This document shows, piece after piece, positions 9,397 to 19,008 of a DNA stretch of 64,000 bases. Numbering within the stretch: the stretch's first letter is position 1; every line of letters begins with the position of its first letter. The stretch comes from Halomonas sp. (GTDB taxonomy: Bacteria > Pseudomonadota > Gammaproteobacteria > Pseudomonadales > Halomonadaceae). The notes beneath the pieces were generated by a model, which searched no databases, was not told the DNA's origin, and saw nothing but the letters and a program-made list of their open reading frames with translations. The DNA lies in contig NZ_JAJUFQ010000009.1 of NCBI RefSeq assembly GCF_029263665.1, positions 80,195 to 144,194 on the forward strand, written 5' to 3'. The position numbers and the translations under genes are program-made.

Positions 9397-11109
9397 TCAG
9401 TCGCTTGCTGCCAGCCCCGCCCTTTTCAGACATCCGGCAAGTCCAGCCGCCCTGTCACCAACGATCAGGTGCCAGGTACTGTCACCAATACGCATCGCAG
9501 CGTGGCAACCAAGATGCGTCAATGCCTGCTCGTCGATATTGCCATTGCCCGCAACAGTGACACGCAGACGGGTAACGGCACAGGCTTCAAGCTCGCGTAC
9601 ATTACCCTGGCCGCCCAAGGCTTCTTGCCAGGCCGACAGGTCATCGGCGCTGAGCTCGAGTGCCGGAACCGCTGGTTCGTCGACCTGGTTGTCGGATGCA
9701 CAGACCTCTGGAGCGGCTTGCCCCATGGCTGCCATGGCAGTGCGAATTTCATCTGCCACACTATCCGCAATCGGCCCCAGGATGACCTGAAGACCTCCGC
9801 CTGCCAGATGCAGGATACCGCGGGCTCCCAGTGCCTTCAGGGAAGCCTCGTCAATCCGCTCAGGCTCAGCCAGAACCAAGCGCAAGCGAGTCGTGCAGGC
9901 GCCCACGCTGGCCAGATTGTCAGCGCCACCCAGGGCGACGACAAAGGCCGGACCACGCTCGTCCATGGAGACTGTCGCAGCAGTACCGCCTCCGTCCACC
10001 AGCGGTTCACGCCCGGGGGTTGGCAGATTGAAGCGAACGATGGCCCAACGGAAGATAAAGTAGTAAACCGCCGCCATGGCCAGGCCCAACGGAATTGCCA
10101 TCCAGCCGTTGGTCGACAGGCCATAGGACAAGGCGTAGTCGAACGCGCCTGCGGAAAAGGTGAAACCCAACTTGATATCGAGCCACTGGGAAATGGCCAT
10201 GGCCACCCCCGTCATCACCGCATGGAAGGCATACAGCAACGGTGCCAGAAACATGAAGGTGAACTCGATCGGCTCGGTCACTCCCGTCAGGAAAGCGGTC
10301 AAGGCCAGAGACATCAACAGACCACCGACCTGGGCACGACGCCCCTTCTCGGCCGTGTGATACATCGCCAGGGCTGCAGCCGGGAGGCCAAACATCATCA
10401 CCGGGAAGAAGCCGGTCATGAAGCCCCCGGCCGTCGGATCGCCGGCAAAGAAGCGATGCAGATCACCTGTTGCACCATCGTAGCTGCCGAACACAAACCA
10501 CACGAAACTGTTGAGTACATGATGCAGCCCGGTAACGATCAACAGGCGATTGAGCGCACCGTAGACGAATTTGCCCAGGGCACCCGCATCGATCAACCAG
10601 TGGCCTAGGGTATCGATACCTTGCTGAATTGGTGGCCATCCCCAGCCAAGCGCAATCCCCAGCAAGACCCCCGCCAGACCAGTGGCAATGGGCACAAAAC
10701 GACGGCCACCAAAGAACGCCAGATATTCCGGCATTCGAATGGCCTTGAAGCGATTGTAGAAAAGACCTGCGACAACCCCCATGAGGATACCGGCAAGGAC
10801 ACTCATGTTGATGCTCTCATCGATACTCTTGAGTACCGCATCGAGCACCAGATAACCGATGACACCCGCGAGCCCGGCCGCGCCGTTGCTGTCATTGGCT
10901 AGCCCGACGGCTACGCCAATGGCAAACACGAGCGGCAGGTTGGCGAAGATGGCATCACCTGCGCCGGCGATGAACGCAATATCCAGCAAGTCCGGCTGTC
11001 CCAGACGCAGCAACAGGCCAGCCACCGGCAACACTGCAATAGGAAGCATCAGTGAACGCCCGAGCAGCTGTAACGCGGCCATCAGGCGAGATCCAAGTGT
11101 TTTTATCAT
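9397..11109 (-). CDS. nagE: GlcNAc PTS permease, IIC with two IIB domains
   Basis: 570 residues. The N-terminal 360 residues are the glucose/GlcNAc-type IIC membrane domain, with the conserved GLHHVLNS (195-202) and TEPIEFTFMF (278-287) that form the sugar site. Two IIB domains follow. The first has phospho-Cys405 in GACTTRLRL; the second has Cys510 in EACAVTRLRV. There is no IIA domain; that is supplied by the gene directly upstream, whose end overlaps this start (ATGA). Neighbouring nagA and the deaminase make N-acetylglucosamine the likely substrate, taken up and phosphorylated to GlcNAc-6-P. Confidence 0.93.
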   Translation of the reverse strand: MIKTLGSRLMAALQLLGRSLMLPIAVLPVAGLLLRLGQPDLLDIAFIAGAGDAIFANLPLVFAIGVAVGLANDSNGAAGLAGVIGYLVLDAVLKSIDESINMSVLAGILMGVVAGLFYNRFKAIRMPEYLAFFGGRRFVPIATGLAGVLLGIALGWGWPPIQQGIDTLGHWLIDAGALGKFVYGALNRLLIVTGLHHVLNSFVWFVFGSYDGATGDLHRFFAGDPTAGGFMTGFFPVMMFGLPAAALAMYHTAEKGRRAQVGGLLMSLALTAFLTGVTEPIEFTFMFLAPLLYAFHAVMTGVAMAISQWLDIKLGFTFSAGAFDYALSYGLSTNGWMAIPLGLAMAAVYYFIFRWAIVRFNLPTPGREPLVDGGGTAATVSMDERGPAFVVALGGADNLASVGACTTRLRLVLAEPERIDEASLKALGARGILHLAGGGLQVILGPIADSVADEIRTAMAAMGQAAPEVCASDNQVDEPAVPALELSADDLSAWQEALGGQGNVRELEACAVTRLRVTVAGNGNIDEQALTHLGCHAAMRIGDSTWHLIVGDRAAGLAGCLKRAGLAASD

Positions 11110-13655
11110 GATGGGATCCTCTCCGGGGTAACCTCAGAATTGAGCGCAGCGTCGACCAGCGGCGCCAGTTCGTGGCGTACCGCTGCGGCATCGGGCAGTG
11201 CCAGCAAACGCTCCAGCTCAGATGCAATGACCCGGCTATCCAGACGACGCACTCGTGCCTTGACCGCGGCAACACGCGACGGCTCCACTGACAGTTCATC
11301 GACGCCCATGGCCACCAGTAAGGGGCCCGCCAACGGATCACCCGCGGCAGCACCACATACCGCCACGGGACAGCGTCCTGCTGTGCCCTGCAGCGCGGCC
11401 TGGACCAAGCGCAGTATTCCCGGATGCAACACGTCGGCACGGGCGGCCAACAGAGGGTCTTCCCGATCCATGGCGAGGCCGTATTGAGTCAGGTCATTGG
11501 TGCCGATGGAAAGGAAGTCTGCCGCTCTTGACAGGCTACCTGCGCATAAGGCTGCACTAGGTACCTCGATCATGGCGCCAAGCAGTGGCAACTCGGTCAA
11601 CTGCATCTCGGCGGCTGTGACTTCCATACGTTCGCGCACCCACTCCAACTCACTGGCATCCGCAATCATCGGCACCATGATGCGCAGATGGCGCAATGGC
11701 TTGACGCCCAGCAGTGCTCGCAATTGGGTATCCAGCAATTCAGGATTGCTCTGCCACAGGCGTGTACCACGGATTCCCATCGCAGGATTGGGGGCAGGAG
11801 GCAGACTGACATAAGACAGTTGCTTGTCAGCACCAATATCCAGGGTACGAATGACCAGAGGCTTGGAACCCAGAGCATCAATGGTCGCCTGATATTCAGC
11901 CAGTTGCTGAGCCTCACTTGGTGCCTGGTCACGCCCGAGGAAAAGAAACTCGCTGCGCATCAGACCAACACCATCGGCACCATTGGCATGCGCCTGACGA
12001 GCTTCCTCACTGGAGCCGATATTGGCCGCCACTTCGACAACGCGCCCATCACAGGTCACCGCTTCATGATGCGCTTGCGCTCTCTCGGCTTCCGCCTGGG
12101 CCCGGCGACTGGCAAGTGTCTTACTCACCTGCTCCAGGCGCGCGTGGTCTGGCGTGGTCTCCAGCTTGCCACTATCGGCATCCAGTACCGCGACACTTTC
12201 ACACAGGTGACTGATGGCGTCGCCCATGGCTACCAGACAGGGCAGCTCTCTGGCGCGCGCCAGAATGGCCAGGTGGGATGTCACACCGCCCGCTTCCAGA
12301 CACAGTCCAGCCGGATTCTGCTCACACAGTTCGACAAAAGCGGATGGCGTCAGGTCCTGAGCCAGAACAATGGCGCCCGAAGGAATATTGCCTACCAAAG
12401 ACTCGGCATCTTTGATATTCGTGCAGAACTCCATCATCACATGGCGTTGCAGATCCTGGAGATCGGCCACACGCCCCGCCAGAATTTCGTTACCGCTGGT
12501 ACGCAGCTTTTCCGCTTCTTCATCGAGCGCCTCTCGCCAGGCCTGCCCAGGACTCAGGCCTTGCTCCAGGCGGCTTACTGAGGCGGCAATCAGCCCCGGA
12601 TCATCCAACAATGCCAGATGGGCATCGAAGACTTCTGCTTCGGCTGTCTTGCCAGCCTCTTCGGCTGCATGACGAGCCGTTTCCAGCTGTCCGCCGACCT
12701 TTTCCAGCGCGGCCATCAGTCGCGGTTTCTCGACATCGACACCCTGTCCCTTTTCGGGGACTTGCGGCAAGCACATGCTGAGTCTGGTCAACGGACCGCT
12801 GGCCAGGCCTGGGCTCGCTACCAGACCAGCCAACTCTCCATCCCTCAGCTCTGCCGCTACGGGAGTCGACGACTTCGCCACAGGGGCATGGCCTTCCGGT
12901 GTGGTCAACAGTGAGGTTGCCTGGATCAATGCCTGTTCGGCACCCTCACCTTCCACAACGAGAGTCACCTCGCTACCACATACCAGCCCCAGATTCATCA
13001 ACCCACTGACACTGCTGGCACTGGAGGAACGGCCCTCTCCGTAGACCACGAGCGTAACGCCATGCTCCTTGGCAATGCCGCGTAGCCGCGCTGCCGGGCG
13101 TGCATGCAAGCCGGTTTCCAGCGCCAGCGTCAAGCGGCCCTCCTTGCGCGTCCCGGATACAGGGGCACTACTGCTGGCTTCCACTTGCGCATCGCTCAAA
13201 GTCAGCAGCGGCTCCCCCTGTGCAATCACCACACCCGGTTCTGCTTGCCCTTCCAGACACCAGCCAGCGCTATCCAGCACGACCATCGGTGTGATCAAGG
13301 AGGTGGCTTCACGGGCCAGCTTGTCGGGATCGAAGCGACACAGTGGTTGTCCAGACTCGACCTGCTGCCCCAACTTGACCAGAGCTTCTATGCCCTGCCC
13401 CTCCAGGGCCACGGTATCCAGGCCAAGATGGACCAGGACTTCTATGCCACTTGCATGACGCAAGGTAAATGCGTGCTGAGTCCTGGCACATTGAATGACT
13501 TCGCCATGACAGGGGGCGCACAAGCAATCACTTAGCGGGTCCAGGGCAATACCATCACCCAGGGCTCCCTCGGAAAAGACGGGATCCGGCACGCCCGCCA
13601 AGGGGACGACAACCCCCTTGAGCGGTGCAACCAGTGTGATTGTGGAGGATGACAT
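11106..13655 (-). CDS. nagF: Fused PTS protein IIA-HPr-Enzyme I
   Basis: An 849-residue multidomain phosphotransferase. The IIA(Glc)-type domain spans about 1-150 (His66 and the phospho-acceptor His76 in VLVHLGLDTV). HPr spans about 172-255 (His184 in TGLHARPA). Enzyme I spans about 275-840, with the swivelling-domain His461 in GGVTSHLAIL and the PEP-binding segments MRSEFLFLG, GIRGTRLW and GTNDLTQYGLAMDRE. With the IICBB permease it forms a full PEP-to-sugar relay. Such a fusion is known beside nagE in Pseudomonas. The ATG has GGAG at 6-base spacing. Confidence 0.93.
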   Translation of the reverse strand: MSSSTITLVAPLKGVVVPLAGVPDPVFSEGALGDGIALDPLSDCLCAPCHGEVIQCARTQHAFTLRHASGIEVLVHLGLDTVALEGQGIEALVKLGQQVESGQPLCRFDPDKLAREATSLITPMVVLDSAGWCLEGQAEPGVVIAQGEPLLTLSDAQVEASSSAPVSGTRKEGRLTLALETGLHARPAARLRGIAKEHGVTLVVYGEGRSSSASSVSGLMNLGLVCGSEVTLVVEGEGAEQALIQATSLLTTPEGHAPVAKSSTPVAAELRDGELAGLVASPGLASGPLTRLSMCLPQVPEKGQGVDVEKPRLMAALEKVGGQLETARHAAEEAGKTAEAEVFDAHLALLDDPGLIAASVSRLEQGLSPGQAWREALDEEAEKLRTSGNEILAGRVADLQDLQRHVMMEFCTNIKDAESLVGNIPSGAIVLAQDLTPSAFVELCEQNPAGLCLEAGGVTSHLAILARARELPCLVAMGDAISHLCESVAVLDADSGKLETTPDHARLEQVSKTLASRRAQAEAERAQAHHEAVTCDGRVVEVAANIGSSEEARQAHANGADGVGLMRSEFLFLGRDQAPSEAQQLAEYQATIDALGSKPLVIRTLDIGADKQLSYVSLPPAPNPAMGIRGTRLWQSNPELLDTQLRALLGVKPLRHLRIMVPMIADASELEWVRERMEVTAAEMQLTELPLLGAMIEVPSAALCAGSLSRAADFLSIGTNDLTQYGLAMDREDPLLAARADVLHPGILRLVQAALQGTAGRCPVAVCGAAAGDPLAGPLLVAMGVDELSVEPSRVAAVKARVRRLDSRVIASELERLLALPDAAAVRHELAPLVDAALNSEVTPERIPS

Positions 13656-13709
13656 GATCGGCTCCGTTACCTGGTAACAGGTAGGCTGGTTGGATTTATC
13701 GTTATTCGC

Positions 13710-14729
13710 TCAGAGCGTGCAGGTGACTTTCCTCAAATGACGCGGCTGGTCTGGGTCAATGCCCCGAACCTGTGCCAGGTGCGCCACCATGGGATAGAAG
13801 CTCTGGATGACCGACAACGGCTGCAGCGCTTCATGACCGGCATCGGCTAACGTGAGGTGACGTTGGGCAACGCGCTCATCCGCTGCCAGCAACACCCTGG
13901 CCCCCACGCTGCCCAACCATTCAGCCAGCTCCAGCAACCCTGCTTGTTCTGGTCCTGGCGGTGCGAACACCAGCACGGGATATCCGGGCTCGATCAATGC
14001 CATGGGGCCATGACGCACTTCCGCCCCACTGAACGGCTCGGCCTGGATGGCACAAGTTTCCTTGAACTTGAGGGCGGCCTCCTGGGCAATGGCCAGACCG
14101 GGTCCGCGTCCGATCACCATCAGACGTTCGCTGTTGCCCAGCACATCCAGCGCTGAACTCCAGTCCTGTACAGTCGCCTCGCCAAGGCGATCGGGCAGTT
14201 CCTCCAGCGCCCCCAGCAGCGTCTGGTCATCATTCCAGTAGGCCATCAGTTGCGCTGCCGCGGACAGAGTGGCCAGATAACTCTTGGTAGCTGCCACGCT
14301 GCGCTCTTCTCCGGCAAATAGCGGTATTTCAACATCACTGATCTTGCCCAAAGGAGATTCCGGCGTATTGACCAGAGCCAAGGTCAAGGCTCCTCCCTCT
14401 TTCAGAGCCTTCTGGCTAGCCACCAGGTCGGGGCTCTGGCCGGACTGGGAAATCGCTATGGCAAGTTGCCCTTCCAATTTCCAGGGGGCGTTGCTGAGCG
14501 TGGACAGGGACGGCGGTAATGAAGCAACCGGGATTCCCCGGCTCTGCATGCACAAGTAGGCCAGGTAGCTGGCGGCATGATCAGAGCTGCCTCGAGCCAC
14601 GGTCATTGCGGCTCGGGGCGCTTCGGAGCGCAGACGCTCACCCAGCTCACTCAGTACTGACTGGTTACGTGCCAGTTGGCCACGCACGCGCTCTGGCGCA
14701 TTCAGCGCTTCTTCAAGCATGAGAGACAT
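13710..14729 (-). CDS. nagB-II: SIS-domain glucosamine-6-phosphate deaminase (NagB-II type)
   Basis: 339 residues with two SIS sugar-isomerase domains and no glutamine amidotransferase domain, unlike GlmS. Segments include VARGSSDHAASYLAYL, AISQSGQSPDLV, FAGEERSVAATKSYLATL, IGRGPGLAIAQEAALKFKETCAIQAEPFSGAEVRHGPMALI and a C-terminal QPRHLRKVTCTL, typical of GlmS-derived deaminases. It should convert GlcN-6-P to fructose-6-P and ammonia. An upstream in-frame start would add 31 residues, but ATG 14729 has GGAGAA and a typical N-terminus. Its start overlaps the end of nagA by 17 bases. Confidence 0.9.
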   Translation of the reverse strand: MSLMLEEALNAPERVRGQLARNQSVLSELGERLRSEAPRAAMTVARGSSDHAASYLAYLCMQSRGIPVASLPPSLSTLSNAPWKLEGQLAIAISQSGQSPDLVASQKALKEGGALTLALVNTPESPLGKISDVEIPLFAGEERSVAATKSYLATLSAAAQLMAYWNDDQTLLGALEELPDRLGEATVQDWSSALDVLGNSERLMVIGRGPGLAIAQEAALKFKETCAIQAEPFSGAEVRHGPMALIEPGYPVLVFAPPGPEQAGLLELAEWLGSVGARVLLAADERVAQRHLTLADAGHEALQPLSVIQSFYPMVAHLAQVRGIDPDQPRHLRKVTCTL

Positions 14730-15849
14730 AGGATTCTCCAGATACGAGACTACCGCCCACATGGACGGACAATAGATTGAGCTCAGCGTCGAACTCCACG
14801 ACGTCGGCTTGTGCCCCCACACTCAGGCGACCGATATCGTGCCGCGCGAGGAAATCCGCGGGGTAGAGGGAGAGACGATGTGAGGCTTCTTCAAGCGTCA
14901 GACCCAGGCTGACGAAATTACGCAGTGCCTGGTCCATGGTCAGTGTGCTGCCTGCCAAGGTGCCATCTGCCAGCCGGACACCGCCAAGGCATTTGGTGAC
15001 CGTCTGTGCACCCAGCTTGTAATCACCATCCGGCATGCCTGCTGCCGCCGTTGAATCCGTCACGGCATAGAGGCGAGGTATGCAGCGCAGGGCCGTACGA
15101 ATGGCACCGGGGTGCACATGCAGCAGGTCAGGAATGAGTTCGGCATATTCGGCATGGGCCAAGGCCGCACCCACCATGCCCGGCTTACGGTGATGCAGCC
15201 CGGTCATGGCATTGAATAGATGCGCGAAGCCACAGGCGCCATGCGCCATGGCATCGACACCTTCCTCATAGCTACCGAGGGTATGACCGAGTTGAACACG
15301 CACCCCCTTCTCACTGAGGTAGCGAATCACATCGTGATGACCGGACAGCTCCGGTGCCAGGGTCACCAGTAGTATCGGTGCCAGTGCCAACAGCTCATCA
15401 AGCTCGGCAATGGTCGCCACCTGGGCCTCGGCGGGTTGTGCCCCAAGCTTGCCCGGGTTGATGTAGGGGCCTTCCAGATGTACACCGACCACTCTCGCAG
15501 CCTGTGGTTCGGGTGCTTCCATATAGTGGGCAATATCCCCGAGCACCTGGCGAATCTCTGACTGGGAAGCGGTCATGGTCGTCGCCAGCAGGCTGGTAGT
15601 GCCAAAGCGCACATGGGTGGCCGCCAAGGTGGCGACGGCATCGCCCCCTTCCATGGTGTCGGCTCCCCCGCCACCGTGGACATGCAAGTCGACGAAGCCA
15701 GGCAGGAGTCTTGGCAGGTCATTGTCGTCAGGATCCACCGGATGGCCTTCAATGGCAGCGATACGGCCATCCACCATCTTCAGTTCACCTAGTAGCCAAC
15801 CCTCCGATGTCAGGATGTTGCCATGTAGCGTGGAGGAAGATTGGGACAT
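14713..15849 (-). CDS. nagA: N-acetylglucosamine-6-phosphate deacetylase
   Basis: 378 residues, amidohydrolase superfamily. The metal-site segment GFVDLHVHGGGGADTMEG, the conserved HLEGPYINPGKLGAQ, HLFNAMTGLHHRKPG and VTDSTAAAGMPDG with catalytic Asp are all present. It removes acetate from GlcNAc-6-P in the cytoplasm, giving GlcN-6-P for the next enzyme. ATG 15849 has AGGAG just upstream. The gene begins 9 bases after the GntR regulator stop, in one operon. Confidence 0.95.
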   Translation of the reverse strand: MSQSSSTLHGNILTSEGWLLGELKMVDGRIAAIEGHPVDPDDNDLPRLLPGFVDLHVHGGGGADTMEGGDAVATLAATHVRFGTTSLLATTMTASQSEIRQVLGDIAHYMEAPEPQAARVVGVHLEGPYINPGKLGAQPAEAQVATIAELDELLALAPILLVTLAPELSGHHDVIRYLSEKGVRVQLGHTLGSYEEGVDAMAHGACGFAHLFNAMTGLHHRKPGMVGAALAHAEYAELIPDLLHVHPGAIRTALRCIPRLYAVTDSTAAAGMPDGDYKLGAQTVTKCLGGVRLADGTLAGSTLTMDQALRNFVSLGLTLEEASHRLSLYPADFLARHDIGRLSVGAQADVVEFDAELNLLSVHVGGSLVSGESYVSHA

Positions 15850-15858
15850 GGAATTCTC

Positions 15859-16593
15859 CTAGCGCGCCAGTTCGACGCTGAAGTCGTAGTAATCGGTACG
15901 GCAGTAGGTCACCGTCAGTTCGGCCGGAGTGCCATCGGCCAGATATCCCAGACGCGTGACCTTGAGCAGCGCCTGGCCGATAGGTACCTCAGCCAACCGG
16001 GCCAGTTCCTCTCCTGCGTTCACTGCCGTTATCTGCTGCTGAGCGCGAACGATGGGCTGGCCGGCTTCTTCCAGGCAGCGGTACAACGAGGTCTCCACCA
16101 CACGAGGGTCCGGCATGACGGTAATCGGCATGCAGGTTTCCTCGACCGCCATCACCACGTCATCCGCCAGGCGCAAGCGCTTGAGTCTGGCCACCTGAGC
16201 ATTGGCAGGCAGGCCCAGACGCAGATTTTCCTCACTGCCCGGCTGGCACAGTTCCCGGACCAGCCACTCTGAACGTGGGGTAAACCCTCTTTGGGTCAGC
16301 ATCTCGCTGAAACTGACCAAGCGGGCGAGCGACTGATTCATGCTGGGACGAATGAAGGTGCCGGACCCTCGATCACGGCGGATCAGGCCACTTTCCTCCA
16401 GCTGGTCCAGAGCGTTGCGTGCCGTGATTCGGGATACCGCCAGTGCCTCGGCCAGATTGCGTTCCGAAGGCAGGGCTTCTCCTGCCCGCCACTCCCCTGA
16501 GCGAATAGCGATTTCAAGCTGGCTGGCCAATTGGCGATATAGCGGTGTCGCCAGGGAAGCGTCGAGTTTCAGGCGTTCAAATCGTGAATCCAT
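15859..16593 (-). CDS. GntR/HutC-family regulator of GlcNAc use
   Basis: 244 residues: an N-terminal winged helix (ATPLYRQLASQLEIAI, then GEALPSERNLAEALAVSRITARNALDQLEESGLIRRDRGSGTFI) and a C-terminal UTRA ligand domain. Relatives are NagR, NagQ and DasR, which bind GlcNAc-6-P or GlcN-6-P. ATG 16593 is chosen; the reading frame stays open upstream only to a TTG. It is the first gene of the nag operon, so autoregulation through sites in the upstream gap is likely. Confidence 0.9.
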   Translation of the reverse strand: MDSRFERLKLDASLATPLYRQLASQLEIAIRSGEWRAGEALPSERNLAEALAVSRITARNALDQLEESGLIRRDRGSGTFIRPSMNQSLARLVSFSEMLTQRGFTPRSEWLVRELCQPGSEENLRLGLPANAQVARLKRLRLADDVVMAVEETCMPITVMPDPRVVETSLYRCLEEAGQPIVRAQQQITAVNAGEELARLAEVPIGQALLKVTRLGYLADGTPAELTVTYCRTDYYDFSVELAR

Positions 16594-16948
16594 GCGGGCA
16601 TCTCGATAGTCGTCAGGCGATGGCTGTATGAGCGTCAACTGCAAGGGCAACAGCTGTCAGGACATGATCCATTGATGGGTGAATGATCATGACCGGATCT
16701 GCATAGGACCAATATAGAACCAATGTGACATCCAGGACATACCACTTAAATACCAATTTAGTCGCATGGCCATCCAAACTTTGCCCTAGCGCACATTCAT
16801 GTGCCTCAAGAGTGCTGCCCATGCGCCTAAGGGGGGTTACAGACGCGCGCAAACCGTTGATTTGGCGTAGTCGACCGGTTCAGGGTTTGGCCCCGGCTCG
16901 AACAATCCGTATAGTGGCCTCCTTACTTCTCGCCACTCGATCGTGACC
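16594..16948. promoter_or_regulatory. Divergent control region nag operon / rnb
   Basis: A 355-bp gap without a gene. ACCAAT occurs at 16708-16713, 16719-16724 and 16752-16757, and on the minus strand TGGTAT is repeated around 16738-16755, which resembles half-sites of HutC-type GntR regulators. For rnb, TTTGGC (16886-16891), an 18-base spacer and TATAGT (16910-16915) form a possible sigma-70 promoter. Operator identity is inferred from position. Confidence 0.45.
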
Positions 16949-18895
16949 ATGCTGCAGAACAACGCCTTGCTGGCTCAGCTCAAGCAACAGATCCGCGAAA
17001 ACACTCCACGTGTCAGCGGTGTCATCAAAGCAACGGAAAAGGGCTTCGGTTTTCTGGAAACCGATGATGGAGAGTCCTACTTCGTACCGCCCCCTGCCAT
17101 GAAGCAGGTTCTGCACGGTGATCGTGTCGAAGCCGTCCTGCATGAAGATGGTGAGCGCAAGTCGGTAGAACCCGACACGTTGATCGAAACCAATATGGAG
17201 CGCTTCATCGCCCGGGTGCAGAAGCGTGATGGGCGCCTGGCCGTGGTGCCGGACCATCCGTCGATCAAGAATGTGCTCAAGGCACGCATCAAGCGTGGTA
17301 TCGACGAAAACGACATCGGAAATGGTGATTGGGTCGTGGCACGTCTGGTGCGCCACCCGCTCAAGCCTGACGACCGTGCCTTCTTCACTCAGATCGATGA
17401 GCTGGTAGCCAAGGTCGATAACCCGGCAGTGCCGTGGCGCGTGACATTGGCCCGACATGCGCTGGAGCAGGAATGCCCGGATGCTGGCAGTGACTGGACG
17501 CTGCGTGATGAAGGTCTGACCCGAGAAGACCTGACAGCCGTGCCCTTTTTCACTATTGACGGCGAAAAAACCCGCGACATGGACGATGCCCTGAGCATCG
17601 AGCCCCGCGAACAGGGTGGCTGGACGCTGTCCGTGGCCATCGCTGATCCTACTGCCTACGTGGAAGAAGGCCACGCCGCCGATCTGGAAGCCCGTACCCG
17701 CGCCTTTACGGTCTACCTGCCGGGCCAGAACGTGACCATGCTGCCGGAGCAACTGGCCGATGACCTGTGCTCACTGCATCAGGACCAAGAGCGCCCGGTC
17801 CTTGCCTGCAGCCTGGAGATCAACGCCGATGGCAGCCTGGGTGGCTATCGCTTCTTTGCCGCCACCATGCGCTCGCATGCACGCTTGATCTACGATCAAG
17901 TCTCCAACTGGTTGGAAGATGAAGGCCAGAGTGAATACACCCCTGCAGACAACATTGCCGCGCAGCTCAAGCTGCTGCGCGACATGACAGAGGCGCGGAG
18001 CGCCTGGCGTGAACAGCATGCCCTGGTGTTCAAGGACCGCCCCGATTATGTCTTCGACCTGGATGAGGCCGGTAATGTGCTGGCCATCCGCACGGAAGAA
18101 CGGCGCATTGCCAATCGCATGATCGAAGAGTCGATGATCGCTGCCAATGCTTGCTGTGCAGACCTGCTGGCTACCCACGTGGGGCACGGCATCTTCAATG
18201 TTCACCATGCTTTTGATAACGACAAGGCAGAAGCGGCGCAAAACTTCCTGGCAAGCCAGGAAATCGCTGTCGAGTGCGACGCGCTGACCGACCTGGCGCG
18301 TTACAAGGAACTCAAGCGTGCGTTGGAAAGCCGTGATGATGCCTGGCTCGACGCCCGTCTGCGCAAGTTCCAAGGCTTTACCAGCATGTCTGCTCAGCCA
18401 GGCCCTCACTTCGGTCTGGGTCTACCGGCTTACGCTACCTGGACGTCCCCGATCCGTAAATACGGCGACATGGTCAACCATCGCCTGATCAAGCGAGTCC
18501 TCAAAGGCGAACAGGCGCCCGCCGAAGCCAGTCAGCAGCTCACCGAGCAGTTGACCGAGCGTCGCCGCCTGAACCGCATGGCCGAACGCGATGTCAAGGA
18601 CTGGCTGTACGTACGCTTCCTGGCTCCGTCTGCAGTTTCCGGCGAGGCCTTCGATGCCGAGATCATCGCCATCAATCGTGGTGGCATGCGTGTGCGCCTG
18701 ACAGCCAATGGCGCCACGGCCTTCGTCCCAGCGCCGCTGATGCACGCCGATCGCGACAAGGTAGTAGTGGATGACAAGGAAGGCCGCATCCAGATCGAGG
18801 GGGAAGAACGCTTCAAGCTGGGCGACCAGATTCAGGTCGTCTTGACCGAAGCCCGCGAGGAGACCCGCTCCTTGGTGGCCCGCCCTGCTGCCTGA
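16949..18895 (+). CDS. rnb: Exoribonuclease II
   Basis: 648 residues, matching RNase II of E. coli (644) along the whole length; the N-terminus MLQNNALLAQLKQQI aligns with it and fixes the start, so the in-frame GTG two codons upstream is not used. Two cold-shock domains come first (KGFGFLETDDGESYFVPPP), then the RNB catalytic domain with FFTIDGEKTRDMDDALSIE (metal-binding Asp cluster) and a C-terminal S1 domain. It degrades single-stranded RNA processively from the 3' end. A strong terminator follows. Confidence 0.95.
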   Translation: MLQNNALLAQLKQQIRENTPRVSGVIKATEKGFGFLETDDGESYFVPPPAMKQVLHGDRVEAVLHEDGERKSVEPDTLIETNMERFIARVQKRDGRLAVVPDHPSIKNVLKARIKRGIDENDIGNGDWVVARLVRHPLKPDDRAFFTQIDELVAKVDNPAVPWRVTLARHALEQECPDAGSDWTLRDEGLTREDLTAVPFFTIDGEKTRDMDDALSIEPREQGGWTLSVAIADPTAYVEEGHAADLEARTRAFTVYLPGQNVTMLPEQLADDLCSLHQDQERPVLACSLEINADGSLGGYRFFAATMRSHARLIYDQVSNWLEDEGQSEYTPADNIAAQLKLLRDMTEARSAWREQHALVFKDRPDYVFDLDEAGNVLAIRTEERRIANRMIEESMIAANACCADLLATHVGHGIFNVHHAFDNDKAEAAQNFLASQEIAVECDALTDLARYKELKRALESRDDAWLDARLRKFQGFTSMSAQPGPHFGLGLPAYATWTSPIRKYGDMVNHRLIKRVLKGEQAPAEASQQLTEQLTERRRLNRMAERDVKDWLYVRFLAPSAVSGEAFDAEIIAINRGGMRVRLTANGATAFVPAPLMHADRDKVVVDDKEGRIQIEGEERFKLGDQIQVVLTEAREETRSLVARPAA

Positions 18896-18922
18896 TCCTC
18901 TCTTCTATGCTATACACACCTA

Positions 18923-18947
18923 CGGCGCCCCATGGGGCGCCGTTTTT
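18923..18947 (+). terminator. rnb intrinsic terminator
   Basis: A perfect GC-rich self-complementary stem, CGGCGCCCCATGGGGCGCCG (18923-18942), is followed directly by five T. It lies 28 bases past the rnb stop. Confidence 0.9.
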
Positions 18948-19008
18948 ACGACGACCTTCTGCATGTCGATCGTACTCATCCATAGCATAGAGATAATAAG
19001 GAGTCTGG

